The notes: generated from the letters alone by a model not told the origin. A stretch of 64,000 nucleotides of DNA from Nocardioides sp. (GCA_020636915.1 JACJWV010000008.1:1-64000), one strand, 5' to 3'. Shown: positions 8,195 to 16,597, counted from the first letter of the stretch. Program-made: numbers and translations.

Positions 8195-8581
8195 TCAGGC
8201 CGAGACCTTGGGCGCGTTGACGTCCTCGGGCAGGGCCGCCTTCGCGGTCTCGACGAGCGCGTTGAACGCGGCGACGTCGTTGACGGCCAGGTCGGCGAGG
8301 ATCTTGCGGTCGACCTCGACACCGGCCAGGTTGAGGCCCTGGATGAACCGGTTGTAGGTCAGGCCCTGCGCACGCGCCGCGGCGTTGATGCGCTGGATCC
8401 ACAGGCGACGGAAGTTGCCCTTGTTCTTGCGGCGGTCGTTGTAGCTGTAGACCAGGGAGTGGGTGACCTGCTCCTTGGCCTTGCGGTAGAGCCGCGAGCG
8501 CTGGCCGCGGTAACCGCTGGCGCGCTCCAGGACGACCCGGCGCTTCTTCTGGGCGTTCACTGCCCGCTTGACGCGTGCCAC
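8195..8581 (-). CDS. rplT: 50S ribosomal protein L20
   Basis: A 23S rRNA-binding assembly protein of the large subunit, 128 aa. It matches L20 throughout ([24 protein letters not shown] at the start, then [13 protein letters not shown]), with a ~10-residue C-terminal extension ([11 protein letters not shown]) beyond the compact family. The GTG start at 8581 is preceded by AAGGAGCAATACA, a good ribosome-binding site. It is the third gene of infC-rpmI-rplT. L20 represses this operon in several bacteria; no such site was recognised here. Confidence 0.98.
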   Translation of the reverse strand: MARVKRAVNAQKKRRVVLERASGYRGQRSRLYRKAKEQVTHSLVYSYNDRRKNKGNFRRLWIQRINAAARAQGLTYNRFIQGLNLAGVEVDRKILADLAVNDVAAFNALVETAKAALPEDVNAPKVSA

Positions 8582-8655
8582 TGTATTGCTCCTTGTTGCT
8601 CAGATCGGGTGCCGAGGTCGGGTGTGCGCGACCACCGGCGGGGTGCGGGCGAGGG

Positions 8656-8850
8656 TCAGAGACCCAGCATCTTCTTCGCGCGCGGGACGTCGGCCTTGGC
8701 GACCTCGGTCGTGCCGGTCATGCGCCGGGTGACCTTGGAGGACTTCTTCTCCAGGTTGTGGCGCTTGCCCGCCTTCTCGCGAAGGATCTTGCCGGAACCG
8801 GTCACGCGGAAGCGCTTGCCCGCACCGGAGTGGCTCTTGTTCTTCGGCAT
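8656..8850 (-). CDS. rpmI: 50S ribosomal protein L35
   Basis: A 64-aa basic protein of the large ribosomal subunit, [20 protein letters not shown] onward, typical of actinobacterial L35 in length and sequence. The ATG at 8850 is used; upstream AGAGAGAGAC serves as a purine-rich ribosome-binding region. It is located between infC and rplT, the conserved order. Confidence 0.98.
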   Translation of the reverse strand: MPKNKSHSGAGKRFRVTGSGKILREKAGKRHNLEKKSSKVTRRMTGTTEVAKADVPRAKKMLGL

Positions 8851-8917
8851 CTGTCGTGTCTCTCTCTCATCGTCCTGCCGGCGCACGGTGGTGCGCCGGC
8901 GGAGGCTTGCGGTCGGA

Positions 8918-9601
8918 TCAGGCGTCGATCTCGGGGTCGAGGTTCTCCGAGCGGCGCCGCTCCTTCTTCGCCGCCACGGGACCGGCGGCGTGCGCGGCGT
9001 CGCGCTCGGCCCGCTCGGCGGCCTGGTCGGCGGCGCGCTCGGCGGCCCGGGACTCCTTGGCCGCCTGCATCTCGACCTTCGCGTCGGCCTTCTTCTTGTG
9101 GGGGCCGAGCACCATGATCATGTTGCGGCCGTCCTGCTTGGGGGCCGACTCGACGAAGCCCAGCTCACCGACGTCCTCGGCCAGCCGCTGCAGCAGCCGG
9201 AAGCCCAGCTCGGGGCGGTGCTGCTCACGACCGCGGAACATGATCGTGATCTTGACCTTGTCGCCGGCGCGCAGGAAGCGGACCACGTGACCCTTCTTGG
9301 TCTCGTAGTCGTGCGCGTCGATCTTGGGACGAAGCTTCATCTCCTTGATGATCACGTTCGTCTGGTTGCGACGTGCCTCACGGGCCTTCTGCGCGTTCTC
9401 GTACTTGAACTTGCCGTAGTCCATGAGCTTGCAGACGGGCGGCTTGCCCTGGGGCGCGATCTCGACGAGGTCGAGGTCCGCCTCCTGGGCGAGCTTGAGC
9501 GCCTGGTCCGTGGGAACGATGCCCACGGTCTCCCCGTTGGGTCCAACGAGACGGACCTCGGGTACCCGGATCCGGTCGTTGATTCGCAGCTCGGTGCTGA
9601 T
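8918..9601 (-). CDS. infC: Translation initiation factor IF-3 (non-standard ATC start)
   Basis: IF-3 binds the 30S subunit and proofreads initiator tRNA and start codon. The canonical domain starts [20 protein letters not shown]; the N domain covers about 1-75, the linker and C domain about 80-175 ([15 protein letters not shown]), followed by an unusual ~45-residue Ala/Glu/Arg-rich tail. An AGGAGG sits 4 nt before an ATC codon at 9601, exactly where actinobacterial and other infC genes use AUC/AUU starts; this rare start underlies IF-3 autoregulation. An in-frame ATG at 9619 would place the AGGAGG inside the gene and is less likely. It is the first gene of the infC-rpmI-rplT operon. Confidence 0.96.
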   Translation of the reverse strand: MSTELRINDRIRVPEVRLVGPNGETVGIVPTDQALKLAQEADLDLVEIAPQGKPPVCKLMDYGKFKYENAQKAREARRNQTNVIIKEMKLRPKIDAHDYETKKGHVVRFLRAGDKVKITIMFRGREQHRPELGFRLLQRLAEDVGELGFVESAPKQDGRNMIMVLGPHKKKADAKVEMQAAKESRAAERAADQAAERAERDAAHAAGPVAAKKERRRSENLDPEIDA

Positions 9602-9898
9602 GTGTCCTCCTGTAGCCATCCGGTCGGGGCGCCTCGCCGCTCCACCACCCCGAGTGGACGTGGGGTGAAATGACGAATGGCTCCCGCTGACAAGCAAGCG
9701 GAAGCCAGTCCGACGCTCCCCACGCTCACCGAGGGGCACGTCACCACATCGAGGCCGGAGCCTCGTGGACCGGACCCGACGACCTGTGGAGCAGGGCGGC
9801 CGATGCGGGTGGGAGGCAGTCGTGCAAGCCTCCGCTTGGGTGATCGGTGCCGTCGAGGGTACGACGGAACTGATCGGTCAACGCCTGATGCTACTCGA
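9602..9898 (-). promoter_or_regulatory. infC 5' leader with several hairpins
   Basis: There is no gene in this 297-nt interval. In transcription order it contains an inverted repeat with arms 9812-9817/9828-9833, a second at 9750-9755/9760-9765, and a strong 10-bp stem (arms 9679-9688 and 9697-9706, 8-nt loop, one G-U pair) followed by ATTCGTCATTTC. The strong stem lies about 80 nt before the infC start and could be an attenuator or a regulatory structure. A TTGACC at 9876-9881 could be a -35, but no convincing -10 was found at normal spacing. Confidence 0.5.
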
Positions 9899-10414
9899 TC
9901 ATTCCGTGCTCGGCCGAATCCAGGCGGTGCGGTCCCCCGCACGCGCGAGCGCCCAGCCGTCGGCGAGCCGGACCAGGTCCTCACCCTCGACCACGAAGCG
10001 CACCGGGCCGGCGACGTCGACCACCAGCGCGACCGCCCCGTCCCGGAGTGCCGACCGGGCCGCCTGGGCGGTCGTGACGGGGACCGGGCGCCCGTCGGGG
10101 TTCCACGACTGCAACGCCGGCGTCCCCGTGAAGGCGAGCAGCGCCTGCCGTCCGTCGGCGCCGCGGAGCAGCACGGTCGCCATCTCGCTGGTCTTCTCCC
10201 GCGCGAGCCCGGCGTCGTCGACCTCGACCTCACCCAGCACCGCGACCACCGGGACCAGCACCCGGGAGCGCTGCAGCGCCGCGAGCGCCTCGACGTACGG
10301 CGTCCGCCCGGCCGACCACCCGGCCAGGGCATCGGTCACCTCGGCAGGTGCGGAGCCGTCGTCGCCGGCGAACCCCGGGTCGGGGATCACCAGGTCGTCG
10401 CCGGGCTCGATCAC
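9899..10414 (-). CDS. SseB-family protein
   Basis: A 171-aa soluble protein with an SseB N-terminal domain (SseB/YwqJ-like fold; conserved features include the central segment AALQRSRVLVPVVAVLGE and KTSEMATVLLRGADGRQALLAFT). Actinobacterial SseB-like proteins are commonly found next to infC and in translation-related contexts; the biochemical role is unknown. The GTG at 10414 is preceded by GGGAGGATGGGCGC, a good ribosome-binding site. It is transcribed in the same direction as infC but separated by 297 nt, so probably independently. It is divergent from the membrane gene at 10502. Confidence 0.85.
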   Translation of the reverse strand: MIEPGDDLVIPDPGFAGDDGSAPAEVTDALAGWSAGRTPYVEALAALQRSRVLVPVVAVLGEVEVDDAGLAREKTSEMATVLLRGADGRQALLAFTGTPALQSWNPDGRPVPVTTAQAARSALRDGAVALVVDVAGPVRFVVEGEDLVRLADGWALARAGDRTAWIRPSTE

Positions 10415-10501
10415 GCGCCCATCCTCCCGCGCTCGGGTCGCAGGGCGAAACCGGCGGCGGCCGTCCCGGCCCGGCGTGCGTCGTGTGGGACGCTTGATGT
10501 C

Positions 10502-10948
10502 GTGGACGACGCGGCCTGGGCAGCACTGACGCTCAGCCTCACGGTGCTCGGGGGGATCTGGACCTGGATCTCCTTCCGTCGGCGGGGGGCGACCTCCGGG
10601 CTGCGCGCGCTCGGATTCACGCTGCTGCCCCTGGCCGCGTACCTGACCCGGACGCTGCAGATGTTCACGCGCGTCGTCGACGCGGTGACGGACTGGGCGA
10701 CCCACCTGGTCTTCAGCCCCGCCGTGTGGTTCGGCGTGGTGCTCGGTGGTGTCGGCATCACCCTGATCGTCGCGTCGGGCATGATGCGTGCACGCCAGCT
10801 CGGGAAGGCGGACCCCACGTCGGCGACGGCCGGGTCGCCCCGTCCCCTGCCGTCCGGGAGGGGACGGAGGTCGGAGCCGGTCGTGACCGACACCGACCCC
10901 GAGATGGCCGAGATCGAGGCCATCCTGCGCAAGCGAGGCATCAGCTGA
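10502..10948 (+). CDS. Small membrane protein of unknown function
   Basis: A 148-aa protein with three hydrophobic segments: about residues 4-22, 36-50 and 72-93 (VWFGVVLGGVGITLIVASGMM). A proline/arginine-rich linker follows, then an acidic C-terminal helix, DTDPEMAEIEAILRKRGIS. That ending recurs in actinobacterial proteins of unknown function, so it is probably a conserved hypothetical. The GTG start at 10502 is inferred from where similarity to a membrane protein begins; there is no good ribosome-binding site. The stop overlaps the next ATG (TGATG), so it is probably coupled to the amino acid deaminase/aldolase gene. Confidence 0.7.
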   Translation: MDDAAWAALTLSLTVLGGIWTWISFRRRGATSGLRALGFTLLPLAAYLTRTLQMFTRVVDAVTDWATHLVFSPAVWFGVVLGGVGITLIVASGMMRARQLGKADPTSATAGSPRPLPSGRGRRSEPVVTDTDPEMAEIEAILRKRGIS

Positions 10949-12165
10949 TGGCACCGACCCCCGTGGACCGCAACCGCCTGTGGTCCCGGCTCGACGACGC
11001 GGTCGCGAAGCAGGGCGTCCCGCTGCCGACCCCCGTCTTCGTCGTCGACCTGGACGCCTTCGACGCCAACGCCGACGACCTGGTGCGCCGCGCGCACGGC
11101 AAGCCGATCCGGGTGGCGTCGAAGTCCTTGCGCGTGCCCGCGCTCATCGAGCGCGCGCTCGCCCACGACGGCATGAGCGGGGTCCTCGCCTACAGCCTGC
11201 GCGAGGCACTCTGGCTGCACGACCAGGGGATCAGCGACGACGTGGTCGTCGCCTACCCGACGGTCGACCGGGCGGCACTGGCCGAGCTCGTCGCGTCGCC
11301 CTCGGCGGCGGCCGCGATCACGCTCATGGTCGACGACGTCGCCCACCTCGACGTGGTCGACTCGGTCCGCTTCTCCCCCGTCGTGCCGGTCCGGATCGCG
11401 ATCGACGTGGACGCCGGGTTGCACCTCGCCGGTCGCACCGTCGGCCCGAAGCGCTCCCCGCTCGGCGACGTCGGCTCGGTGCTGGGCCTGGCTCGCGAGG
11501 TCGTGGCTCGCACCGGCTTCCGGCTCGTCGGTGCGATGACCTACGAGGGCCAGGTCGCGGGCATCCAGGACTCGGTGCCGGACGCCCGGGTGCGCTCGGC
11601 CGTCCTGCGCCGGGTCAAGTCCATGTCGATCCGCCAGCTCGCGGTGCGTCGCCGGGAGGTCGCCGACGCGCTCGGGTCCCTGGTGGAGCTGGAGTTCTGG
11701 AACGGTGGCGGCTCCGGGTCCGTCGCGGAGACCGCCGCCGACCCGGTGGTCACCGAGGTGGCCGCCGGCTCCGGGCTGCTCGTGCCGACGCTGTTCGACC
11801 ACTACCGCTCGTTCGAGCCCCGCCCGGCGTCGTACTTCGCATTGCCGGTCACCCGCAAGCCCGCGCCCGGGGTCGTCACGGTCCACGGGGGTGGTTTGAC
11901 CGCGTCCGGTGCCGCCGGGCCCGACCGGCTGCCGACGCCGTGGGCCCCGGCAGGGCTCGAGCTGACCGGTCTGGAGGGCGCCGGCGAGGTCCAGACCCCG
12001 TTGGTCGGGCCGTCGGCCGACGGGCTCGGCATCGGCGACCTGGTGTGGTTCCGGCACGCGAAGTCGGGTGAGGTCTTCGAGCACGCCGGCACCGTGCACC
12101 TGCTGGCCGGCGACGAGCTCGTCGACGCCGTGCCGACCTACCGCGGGTGTGGCCAGCTCTTCTGA
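10948..12165 (+). CDS. Alanine-racemase-fold amino acid deaminase/aldolase (PLP enzyme)
   Basis: A 405-aa fold-type III PLP enzyme related to D-threonine aldolase and D-serine deaminase. The likely PLP lysine is Lys59 in IRVASKSLRVPAL; the barrel continues through RLVGAMTYEGQVAG, the phosphate-binding GGGSGS region (about residue 250) and a C-terminal beta domain with metal-binding residues. It would cleave or deaminate a D-amino or beta-hydroxy amino acid in the cytoplasm; the exact substrate is unknown. The ATG at 10948 overlaps the previous stop, and the 3' end overlaps the next gene by 17 bp, forming a tight plus-strand operon. Confidence 0.85.
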   Translation: MAPTPVDRNRLWSRLDDAVAKQGVPLPTPVFVVDLDAFDANADDLVRRAHGKPIRVASKSLRVPALIERALAHDGMSGVLAYSLREALWLHDQGISDDVVVAYPTVDRAALAELVASPSAAAAITLMVDDVAHLDVVDSVRFSPVVPVRIAIDVDAGLHLAGRTVGPKRSPLGDVGSVLGLAREVVARTGFRLVGAMTYEGQVAGIQDSVPDARVRSAVLRRVKSMSIRQLAVRRREVADALGSLVELEFWNGGGSGSVAETAADPVVTEVAAGSGLLVPTLFDHYRSFEPRPASYFALPVTRKPAPGVVTVHGGGLTASGAAGPDRLPTPWAPAGLELTGLEGAGEVQTPLVGPSADGLGIGDLVWFRHAKSGEVFEHAGTVHLLAGDELVDAVPTYRGCGQLF

Positions 12166-12718
12166 GGCGGCCTCCCGGGCCGAGCGGGTCCTGTCGCTCG
12201 CGCTGGCCCGGCCGCCGACGCTCGGCACCGGCCGGCTGGTGTGCGTCGACGGGCCCTCGGGCTCGGGCAAGACGACGCTGGCGACGGCGCTCGCGCGCCG
12301 CTCGCGCGACGTGCGGGTCGTGCACACCGACGCGATGTACGACGGCTGGGACGGCCTCCCCCGGATCGGCGACCAGCTCGCGGCGCTCCTCGGCCCGCTC
12401 GCGGCCGGCGACCCGGGGTGCTACCGCCGGTACGACTGGCACGCCGGGCGGTACGCCGAGAAGGTCGTCGTACCGCCGGCGCCGGTCCTGGTCGTCGAGG
12501 GCGTCGGCGCCTGGGTGCCTGCGCTGGCCGGCCTGGTGACCGTCCTGGTGTGGGTGGAGGCACCGGCGCCGGTGCGCCTGGCCCGGGCCGTCGGGCGCGA
12601 CGGTCCGGCGTACGAGGAGCGCTTGCAGCAGTGGGCGCGCGACGAGGAGGACCACTTCGCGCGGACCGGCGCGCGGGACCGCGCCGACCTGGTCCTGCGC
12701 GCCGGCGACAAGCCTTAG
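12149..12718 (+). CDS. P-loop nucleoside-kinase-like protein
   Basis: A 189-aa P-loop NTPase resembling small uridine/nucleoside kinases. The Walker A is VDGPSGSGKTT (Lys41), followed by a segment VVHTDAMYDGWDGL typical of the uridine kinase acceptor site, a Walker B-like VLVVEGVGAW and a lid with arginines (RLARAVGRDG). The substrate is not determinable. The GTG start at 12149 lies inside the end of the preceding gene (17-bp overlap). Its TAG stop forms the first three bases of the -10-like hexamer for the next gene. Confidence 0.8.
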   Translation: MASSSEAASRAERVLSLALARPPTLGTGRLVCVDGPSGSGKTTLATALARRSRDVRVVHTDAMYDGWDGLPRIGDQLAALLGPLAAGDPGCYRRYDWHAGRYAEKVVVPPAPVLVVEGVGAWVPALAGLVTVLVWVEAPAPVRLARAVGRDGPAYEERLQQWARDEEDHFARTGARDRADLVLRAGDKP

Positions 12719-12721
12719 GGT
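12716..12721 (+). promoter_or_regulatory. -10-like hexamer for the epimerase gene, overlapping a stop codon
   Basis: TAGGGT, whose TAG is the stop codon of the preceding kinase gene, lies 7 nt before the ATG at 12729. This is consistent with an internal leaderless promoter; alternatively the AGGG may serve as a weak ribosome-binding site. Confidence 0.4.
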
Positions 12722-12728
12722 GGCGCGC

Positions 12729-13637
12729 ATGCTCGCGCCCAGTGGTGACCAGTACGAGATCTCGGCGGGCGGCTACCGCGCGGTCGTGACCGAGTGCGGC
12801 GGCACGCTGCGACTGCTCGAGCACGAGGGCCACCCGCTCCTCGACGGGTTCGACGAGGACGAGATGGCCTACGGCGGCCGCGGGCAGCTGCTCGTGCCGT
12901 GGCCCAACAGGGTCCGCGACGGCGCCTGGTCCTTCGGCGGCCGCGAGCTGCAGCTGCCGCTCTCCGAGCCGGCGCGGCGCAACGCCTCGCACGGCCTGGT
13001 GCGGTGGGCGGCCTGGTCGGTGGAGGAGCACACCACGCACTCGGTGTCGCTGACCTACCGCCTGATGGCGCAGAGCGGCTACCCCTGGACGCTCGACCTG
13101 CGGGTCGTCCACGACCTGTCCGCCGACGGCCTCACCGTGACCCAGTCGGCGACCAACCTGGCCGGCGAGCCCGCGCCGTACGCGAGCGGCGCGCACCCCT
13201 ATCTCTCGGTCGGCACGGGACCGGTGGACGGCTGGGAGCTGACCCTGCCCGCGGCGACCCGGGCGGTCGTGGACGAGCGGCTCATCCCGGTCGGGCACGA
13301 GGCCGTCGACGGGACGCCGTACGACTTCCGGATGGCCCGGCCGGTCCGCGACGTCGCGTTCGACGACGGGTTCACCGACCTCGTCCGCGACGGGGAGGGT
13401 ACGGCGACGGTCGTGGTCGCCGATCCCGCGACCGGGCGCAGCGTGGCGCTGTGGGCGGACCGGCGGCACCGGTGGTTCCAGGTCTTCAGCGCCGACGACG
13501 TGCCGGGACGGGCGCGACGATCTCTTGCGGTCGAGCCGATGACCGCACCGGCCGACGCGTTCCGCAGCGGCCGGGACCTCGTGGTGATCGCGCCCGGCGA
13601 GGACTTCTCCGCGTCCTGGGGCATCCGCGCGCTCTGA
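12729..13637 (+). CDS. Aldose 1-epimerase family protein
   Basis: A 302-aa galactose-mutarotase-fold protein. Family motifs are GRGQLLVPWPNRVRDG near residue 52, NASHGLVR with a candidate catalytic His, SGAHPYLSVG with a second His, and VEPMTAPADAFRSG carrying the Glu expected as base. It would interconvert the alpha and beta anomers of a hexose, or act on a hexose phosphate, in the cytoplasm. The ATG at 12729 is preferred; a GTG at 12720 is in frame. It is downstream of the P-loop kinase gene and may be cotranscribed. The family is secure, the sugar is unknown. Confidence 0.9.
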   Translation: MLAPSGDQYEISAGGYRAVVTECGGTLRLLEHEGHPLLDGFDEDEMAYGGRGQLLVPWPNRVRDGAWSFGGRELQLPLSEPARRNASHGLVRWAAWSVEEHTTHSVSLTYRLMAQSGYPWTLDLRVVHDLSADGLTVTQSATNLAGEPAPYASGAHPYLSVGTGPVDGWELTLPAATRAVVDERLIPVGHEAVDGTPYDFRMARPVRDVAFDDGFTDLVRDGEGTATVVVADPATGRSVALWADRRHRWFQVFSADDVPGRARRSLAVEPMTAPADAFRSGRDLVVIAPGEDFSASWGIRAL

Positions 13638-13674
13638 CGGCGCCGCGGTCCGGGCGTCTCCGGCGCGCTTCGCC

Positions 13675-13680
13675 TAGGCT
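13675..13680 (+). promoter_or_regulatory. -10-like hexamer upstream of the second kinase gene
   Basis: TAGGCT, 40 nt before the ATG at 13721, in the 83-nt gap after the epimerase gene. It would give a short 5' leader. Confidence 0.35.
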
Positions 13681-13720
13681 CTCCCCACGGCCCCTCCCCG
13701 GCCGAGGACGGTGGCAGCAC

Positions 13721-14398
13721 ATGCACAGCGGCACTCGGGACGAGCTGCTGGACCACCTCGCCGTTGCGGTCGGCCTCGTGGCGGTCGACCATCCCACGCG
13801 GGTCGGCATCGACGGGCCTCCGGCAGCCGGGAAGACGACGCTGGCCGACGAGCTGGCCGCGGTCCTGCGCGCGGAGGGCCGGGACGTCATCCGCGCCACG
13901 ATCGAAGGGTTCCTCTTCCCGCGCGCCCAGCGGTACCGGCGTGGGGAGTACTCGGCCCTGGCCTGCTACCACGACAACCACGACTACGACGCACTCAACC
14001 GGGTGCTGCTGGAACCGCTGGGGCCCGGCGGCGACCGTCGCTTCCGCAGCGCCGTCTACGACCGCGCGGCAGACATCTCGCTGTCCCTTCCTCCCAGCAC
14101 GGCCGCAGCCGATGCCGTGCTCGTCTTCGACGGGGTCTTCCTGCAGCGGCCGGAGCTCGCCGGCGGGTGGGACCTCCGCGTCTTCGTGTCGACACCGTTC
14201 GAGGAGACCGTGGCCCGTGCTCGAGTACGGGAGCGGGGAGCGATGTCGGCCGAGGAGGTCGAGCGTCGTTGGCGCGAGCGCTACATCCCCTCGCAGCGGA
14301 TCTACTTCGCAGCCGTCAGCCCGCTCGACCATGCCGACGTCGTCGTGCACAACGACGTCCCGCAGCACCCGACGTGGGAGCTCCGCACCGGAGGCTAG
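13721..14398 (+). CDS. Uridine kinase / phosphoribulokinase-like P-loop protein
   Basis: A 225-aa P-loop kinase-like protein. The Walker A is GIDGPPAAGKTT (Lys38); FLFPRAQRYRRGEYS and CYHDNHDYDAL match the acceptor region of the uridine kinase family as seen in actinobacteria; VLVFDGVFLQRPEL is the Walker B region; an Arg-rich lid follows (ARARVRERG). The ATG at 13721 gives a normal family length. The stop codon overlaps that of the convergent LuxR-type gene (both lie within CTAG). The substrate is unproven; it could be a nucleoside or a related small molecule. Confidence 0.8.
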   Translation: MHSGTRDELLDHLAVAVGLVAVDHPTRVGIDGPPAAGKTTLADELAAVLRAEGRDVIRATIEGFLFPRAQRYRRGEYSALACYHDNHDYDALNRVLLEPLGPGGDRRFRSAVYDRAADISLSLPPSTAAADAVLVFDGVFLQRPELAGGWDLRVFVSTPFEETVARARVRERGAMSAEEVERRWRERYIPSQRIYFAAVSPLDHADVVVHNDVPQHPTWELRTGG

Positions 14399-14967
14399 GG
14401 GTCGATTCCTCGGGGTCGATTCCTCGGGGTCGATGTCCTCGGCGGGGTGGAAGCCGTGACGGTAGCCCAGGCGACGGCCTGCGCCCGGTTGGTGACCCCG
14501 ATCTTGCGGTAGGCGGCCCGGATGTAGGTCTTGACCGTGTTGATGCTCAGGTAGGCGCGGCGCGCGATCTGGTCGTTCGTGAGGCCCCGGGTGATGAACG
14601 ACAGCATCTCGGACTCCCGCTGGGTGAGGCCGTCCACCTGCCCGGGCCAGGTGAGGACGGGCTCCCCGGCATCGCCGGTGCCGGTGCGGGCGCCGTCCGG
14701 CACGGGCCGCCCGTCGTGGATGGCGACGATCGCCGCGACCAGCTCGTCGGCGCCCAGGCTCTTGGACAGGTAGCCGGCCGCGCCCTGGCGGCGGGCCGCC
14801 TCCTCCGGGTAGTCGTCCCAGGAGTGGACGATCACCCGGGCGTCGTTCGCGCCGACGATCATCCGCAGCTTCTCGTCGACGTCGGGCAGCCGCCCGACGG
14901 TGTCGTAGAGGATCACGTCCGGGTCGTGCGGCATGGTCGGGAGCGTCGGGAGGTCGACGATCTGCAC
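14395..14967 (-). CDS. LuxR-type response regulator with a shortened receiver region
   Basis: A 190-aa transcriptional regulator. The C-terminal LuxR/GerE helix-turn-helix spans about 113-170 (LTQRESEMLSFITRGLTNDQ, then SINTVKTYIRAAYRKIG). The N-terminal part resembles only the second half of a receiver domain (DVILYDTVGRLPD, AAGYLSKSLGADELVAAI); the first strand and acidic pocket are missing. The only in-frame start after the preceding gene's stop is GTG at 14967, so the truncation is real unless the start is non-canonical. The gene is convergent with the kinase at 13721, sharing CTAG at the stops. No sensor partner is evident. Confidence 0.82.
   Translation of the reverse strand: MQIVDLPTLPTMPHDPDVILYDTVGRLPDVDEKLRMIVGANDARVIVHSWDDYPEEAARRQGAAGYLSKSLGADELVAAIVAIHDGRPVPDGARTGTGDAGEPVLTWPGQVDGLTQRESEMLSFITRGLTNDQIARRAYLSINTVKTYIRAAYRKIGVTNRAQAVAWATVTASTPPRTSTPRNRPRGIDP
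14401..14446. repeat. 14-bp direct repeat at the 3' end of the LuxR-type gene
   Basis: Two exact copies of GTCGATTCCTCGGG (14401-14414, 14415-14428) and a third with a short insertion (14429-14446). It encodes the last residues of the regulator. A 14-nt unit would change the C-terminal frame if copy number changed. Confidence 0.9.
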
Positions 14968-15018
14968 CAGGTCCGGGTGCCGGGCGTGCGCCGGGCGACC
15001 CTGGGCGGCGCCTGCGGG

Positions 15019-15480
15019 TCAGACCTGCGACTTCGTGTCCAGGACGGAGCGGAGCTCGCGGACGGCCGAACGGGCCCTCGCCCCGTCCGAGCCCTGGATG
15101 CCCATCGCCGGGACGGTCGTGCCGTCCGCGAGGTCGAGAGTGACCCACGGGGCTCCGGGCGGCAACCGGACGGCGATGACCTGGGGCCACGCGAAGTCGC
15201 GCCGCCGGTAGCCGTTGACCACGACCAACCGGTCCTCCTCGGCGACCACCCGGGACCGGACGAGGGCGAACCAGACCGCGAAGACCAGGAGGCCGAAGAA
15301 GACCAGGGTGCCGCGCTGGAAGATCGTGAACCGGGCTCGCGTCTCGGCGTCGAACCCGATCCACGTCAGCGCGCAGACCGCCAGGAGCCCGCCGCCCAGG
15401 ACCGCGCCCGCGAGCCGGACGCCGAAGGGCCGCCAGGTGTGCGGGAGCCGGACGCCGGCCGGCTCAGAGCCGGCAGGCAT
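15019..15480 (-). CDS. PH-domain membrane protein
   Basis: A 153-aa protein with two hydrophobic segments (about 22-41 and 55-75) followed by a bacterial PH-like domain (about 75-150; EEDRLVVVNGYRRRDFAWPQ). Such proteins are common downstream of hisG or ribH in Nocardioides-type genomes; the function is unknown. The ATG at 15480 lies 17 bp inside the end of hisG, so it is translationally coupled to hisE-hisG. It is unrelated to histidine synthesis as far as can be seen. Confidence 0.8.
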   Translation of the reverse strand: MPAGSEPAGVRLPHTWRPFGVRLAGAVLGGGLLAVCALTWIGFDAETRARFTIFQRGTLVFFGLLVFAVWFALVRSRVVAEEDRLVVVNGYRRRDFAWPQVIAVRLPPGAPWVTLDLADGTTVPAMGIQGSDGARARSAVRELRSVLDTKSQV

Positions 15481-16312
15481 GGATGTCGGTGAGCAGGATG
15501 CCGCGGGCGCCGATCTCGAACAGCTCGTCCATCAGGCGCTGGGCGCCGTCGCGCGGGACCATCGCGCGGACCGCCGACCAGCCGTCGCGATGGAGCGGGG
15601 AGACGGTCGGGCTCTCGATCCCGGGCGTCAGCCGGACGGCGTCGGTCACCCGGTCGCTGGGGATGTCGTAGTCCATCATCACGTAGCTGCGCGCGACCAG
15701 CACGCCCTCGACCCGACGCTTGAAGACCTCGAAGCCCTCGGGCACGGCCCCGCTGCGGGTGACCAGCACGGCCTCGGAGTCCAGGATCGTCTCGCCGAAG
15801 GTCTCGAGTCCCGCCTGGCGCAGCGTGCTGCCGGTCTCCACGACGTCGGCGATGACGTCGGCGACCCCGAGCTGGATGCTGGTCTCGACGGCGCCGTCGA
15901 GCCGCGTCACCGTGGCCTCGATGCCGCGCTCCTCGAGGAACGAGCGCACCACGCCGACGTACGACGTCGCGATCCGCTGGCCGGCGAGCTGGCCGAGGTC
16001 GGTGAACACGCCCTTCGGTCCCGCGAAGCGGAACCGGCTGCGGCCGAACCCGAGACCCATCACCTCCTCGGCCTTCGCCCCGGAGTCCTTGAGCAGGTCG
16101 CGGCCGGTGATGCCGACGTCGAGCGTGCCCTCGCCGACGTACAGGGCGATGTCGCGGGGTCGCAGGTAGAAGAACTCGACGCCGTTCTCGGTGTCGGTCA
16201 GCGTCAGCTGCTTGGAGTCCTCGCGCTGCCGGTAGCCGGACTCGCGGAGGATCTCGGCGGCCGAGAGCGAGAGCGAGCCCTTGTTGGGGACCGCGATGCG
16301 GAGCAGAGCCAT
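15464..16312 (-). CDS. hisG: ATP phosphoribosyltransferase (long form)
   Basis: First enzyme of histidine synthesis: joins ATP and PRPP to make phosphoribosyl-ATP. The length of 282 aa and the C-terminal ACT-like domain (about 210-282, VSPLHRDGWSAVRAMVPRDG) identify the long, histidine-feedback-inhibited form. The PRPP loop is around DVVETGSTLRQAGLE. The ATG at 16312 is preceded by AGGAAGCACCTG. It follows hisE by 10 nt. At the stop codon a palindrome (GCCGGCTC-A-GAGCCGGC, 15458-15474) may be structured in the mRNA, but translation of the PH-domain gene starts within it. Confidence 0.97.
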   Translation of the reverse strand: MALLRIAVPNKGSLSLSAAEILRESGYRQREDSKQLTLTDTENGVEFFYLRPRDIALYVGEGTLDVGITGRDLLKDSGAKAEEVMGLGFGRSRFRFAGPKGVFTDLGQLAGQRIATSYVGVVRSFLEERGIEATVTRLDGAVETSIQLGVADVIADVVETGSTLRQAGLETFGETILDSEAVLVTRSGAVPEGFEVFKRRVEGVLVARSYVMMDYDIPSDRVTDAVRLTPGIESPTVSPLHRDGWSAVRAMVPRDGAQRLMDELFEIGARGILLTDIHACRL

Positions 16313-16322
16313 CAGGTGCTTC

Positions 16323-16586
16323 CTAGAGGTGTGCGTAGACGTCGTCGAGCTCGAGGCCCGTGGCCAGCATCAGGACCTGGGCGTGGTAGAGCAGCTGGCT
16401 GATCTCCTCGGCGGCCCGGTCGCGGCCCTCGTGCTCCGCGGCCATCCAGGACTCGGCGGCCTCCTCGACCAGCTTCTTCCCGATGGCATGGACGCCGGCG
16501 TCGAGCTGACGCACGGTGCCGGACCCCTCGGGACGGGACCGGGCTTTGTCGCTCAGCTCGGTCCAGAGCTCGTCGAACGTCTTCAC
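16323..16586 (-). CDS. hisE: Phosphoribosyl-ATP diphosphatase
   Basis: An 87-aa all-alpha MazG-like enzyme that removes pyrophosphate from phosphoribosyl-ATP, the second step of histidine synthesis. The metal-binding EExxE-type motifs are visible ([14 protein letters not shown] and [15 protein letters not shown]). The GTG at 16586 gives MKTFDELW. A TAGGCT hexamer 8 nt upstream overlaps the ribH stop codon, suggesting a separate leaderless hisE-hisG transcript in addition to read-through from the rib operon. Confidence 0.96.
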   Translation of the reverse strand: MKTFDELWTELSDKARSRPEGSGTVRQLDAGVHAIGKKLVEEAAESWMAAEHEGRDRAAEEISQLLYHAQVLMLATGLELDDVYAHL

Positions 16587-16597
16587 GGTCGACCAGC

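Noticed and set aside
9602..9619. ATG at 9619 as the infC start
   Set aside because: It would place the strong AGGAGG inside the coding sequence; the family N terminus and AGGAGG-ATC spacing favour the ATC.
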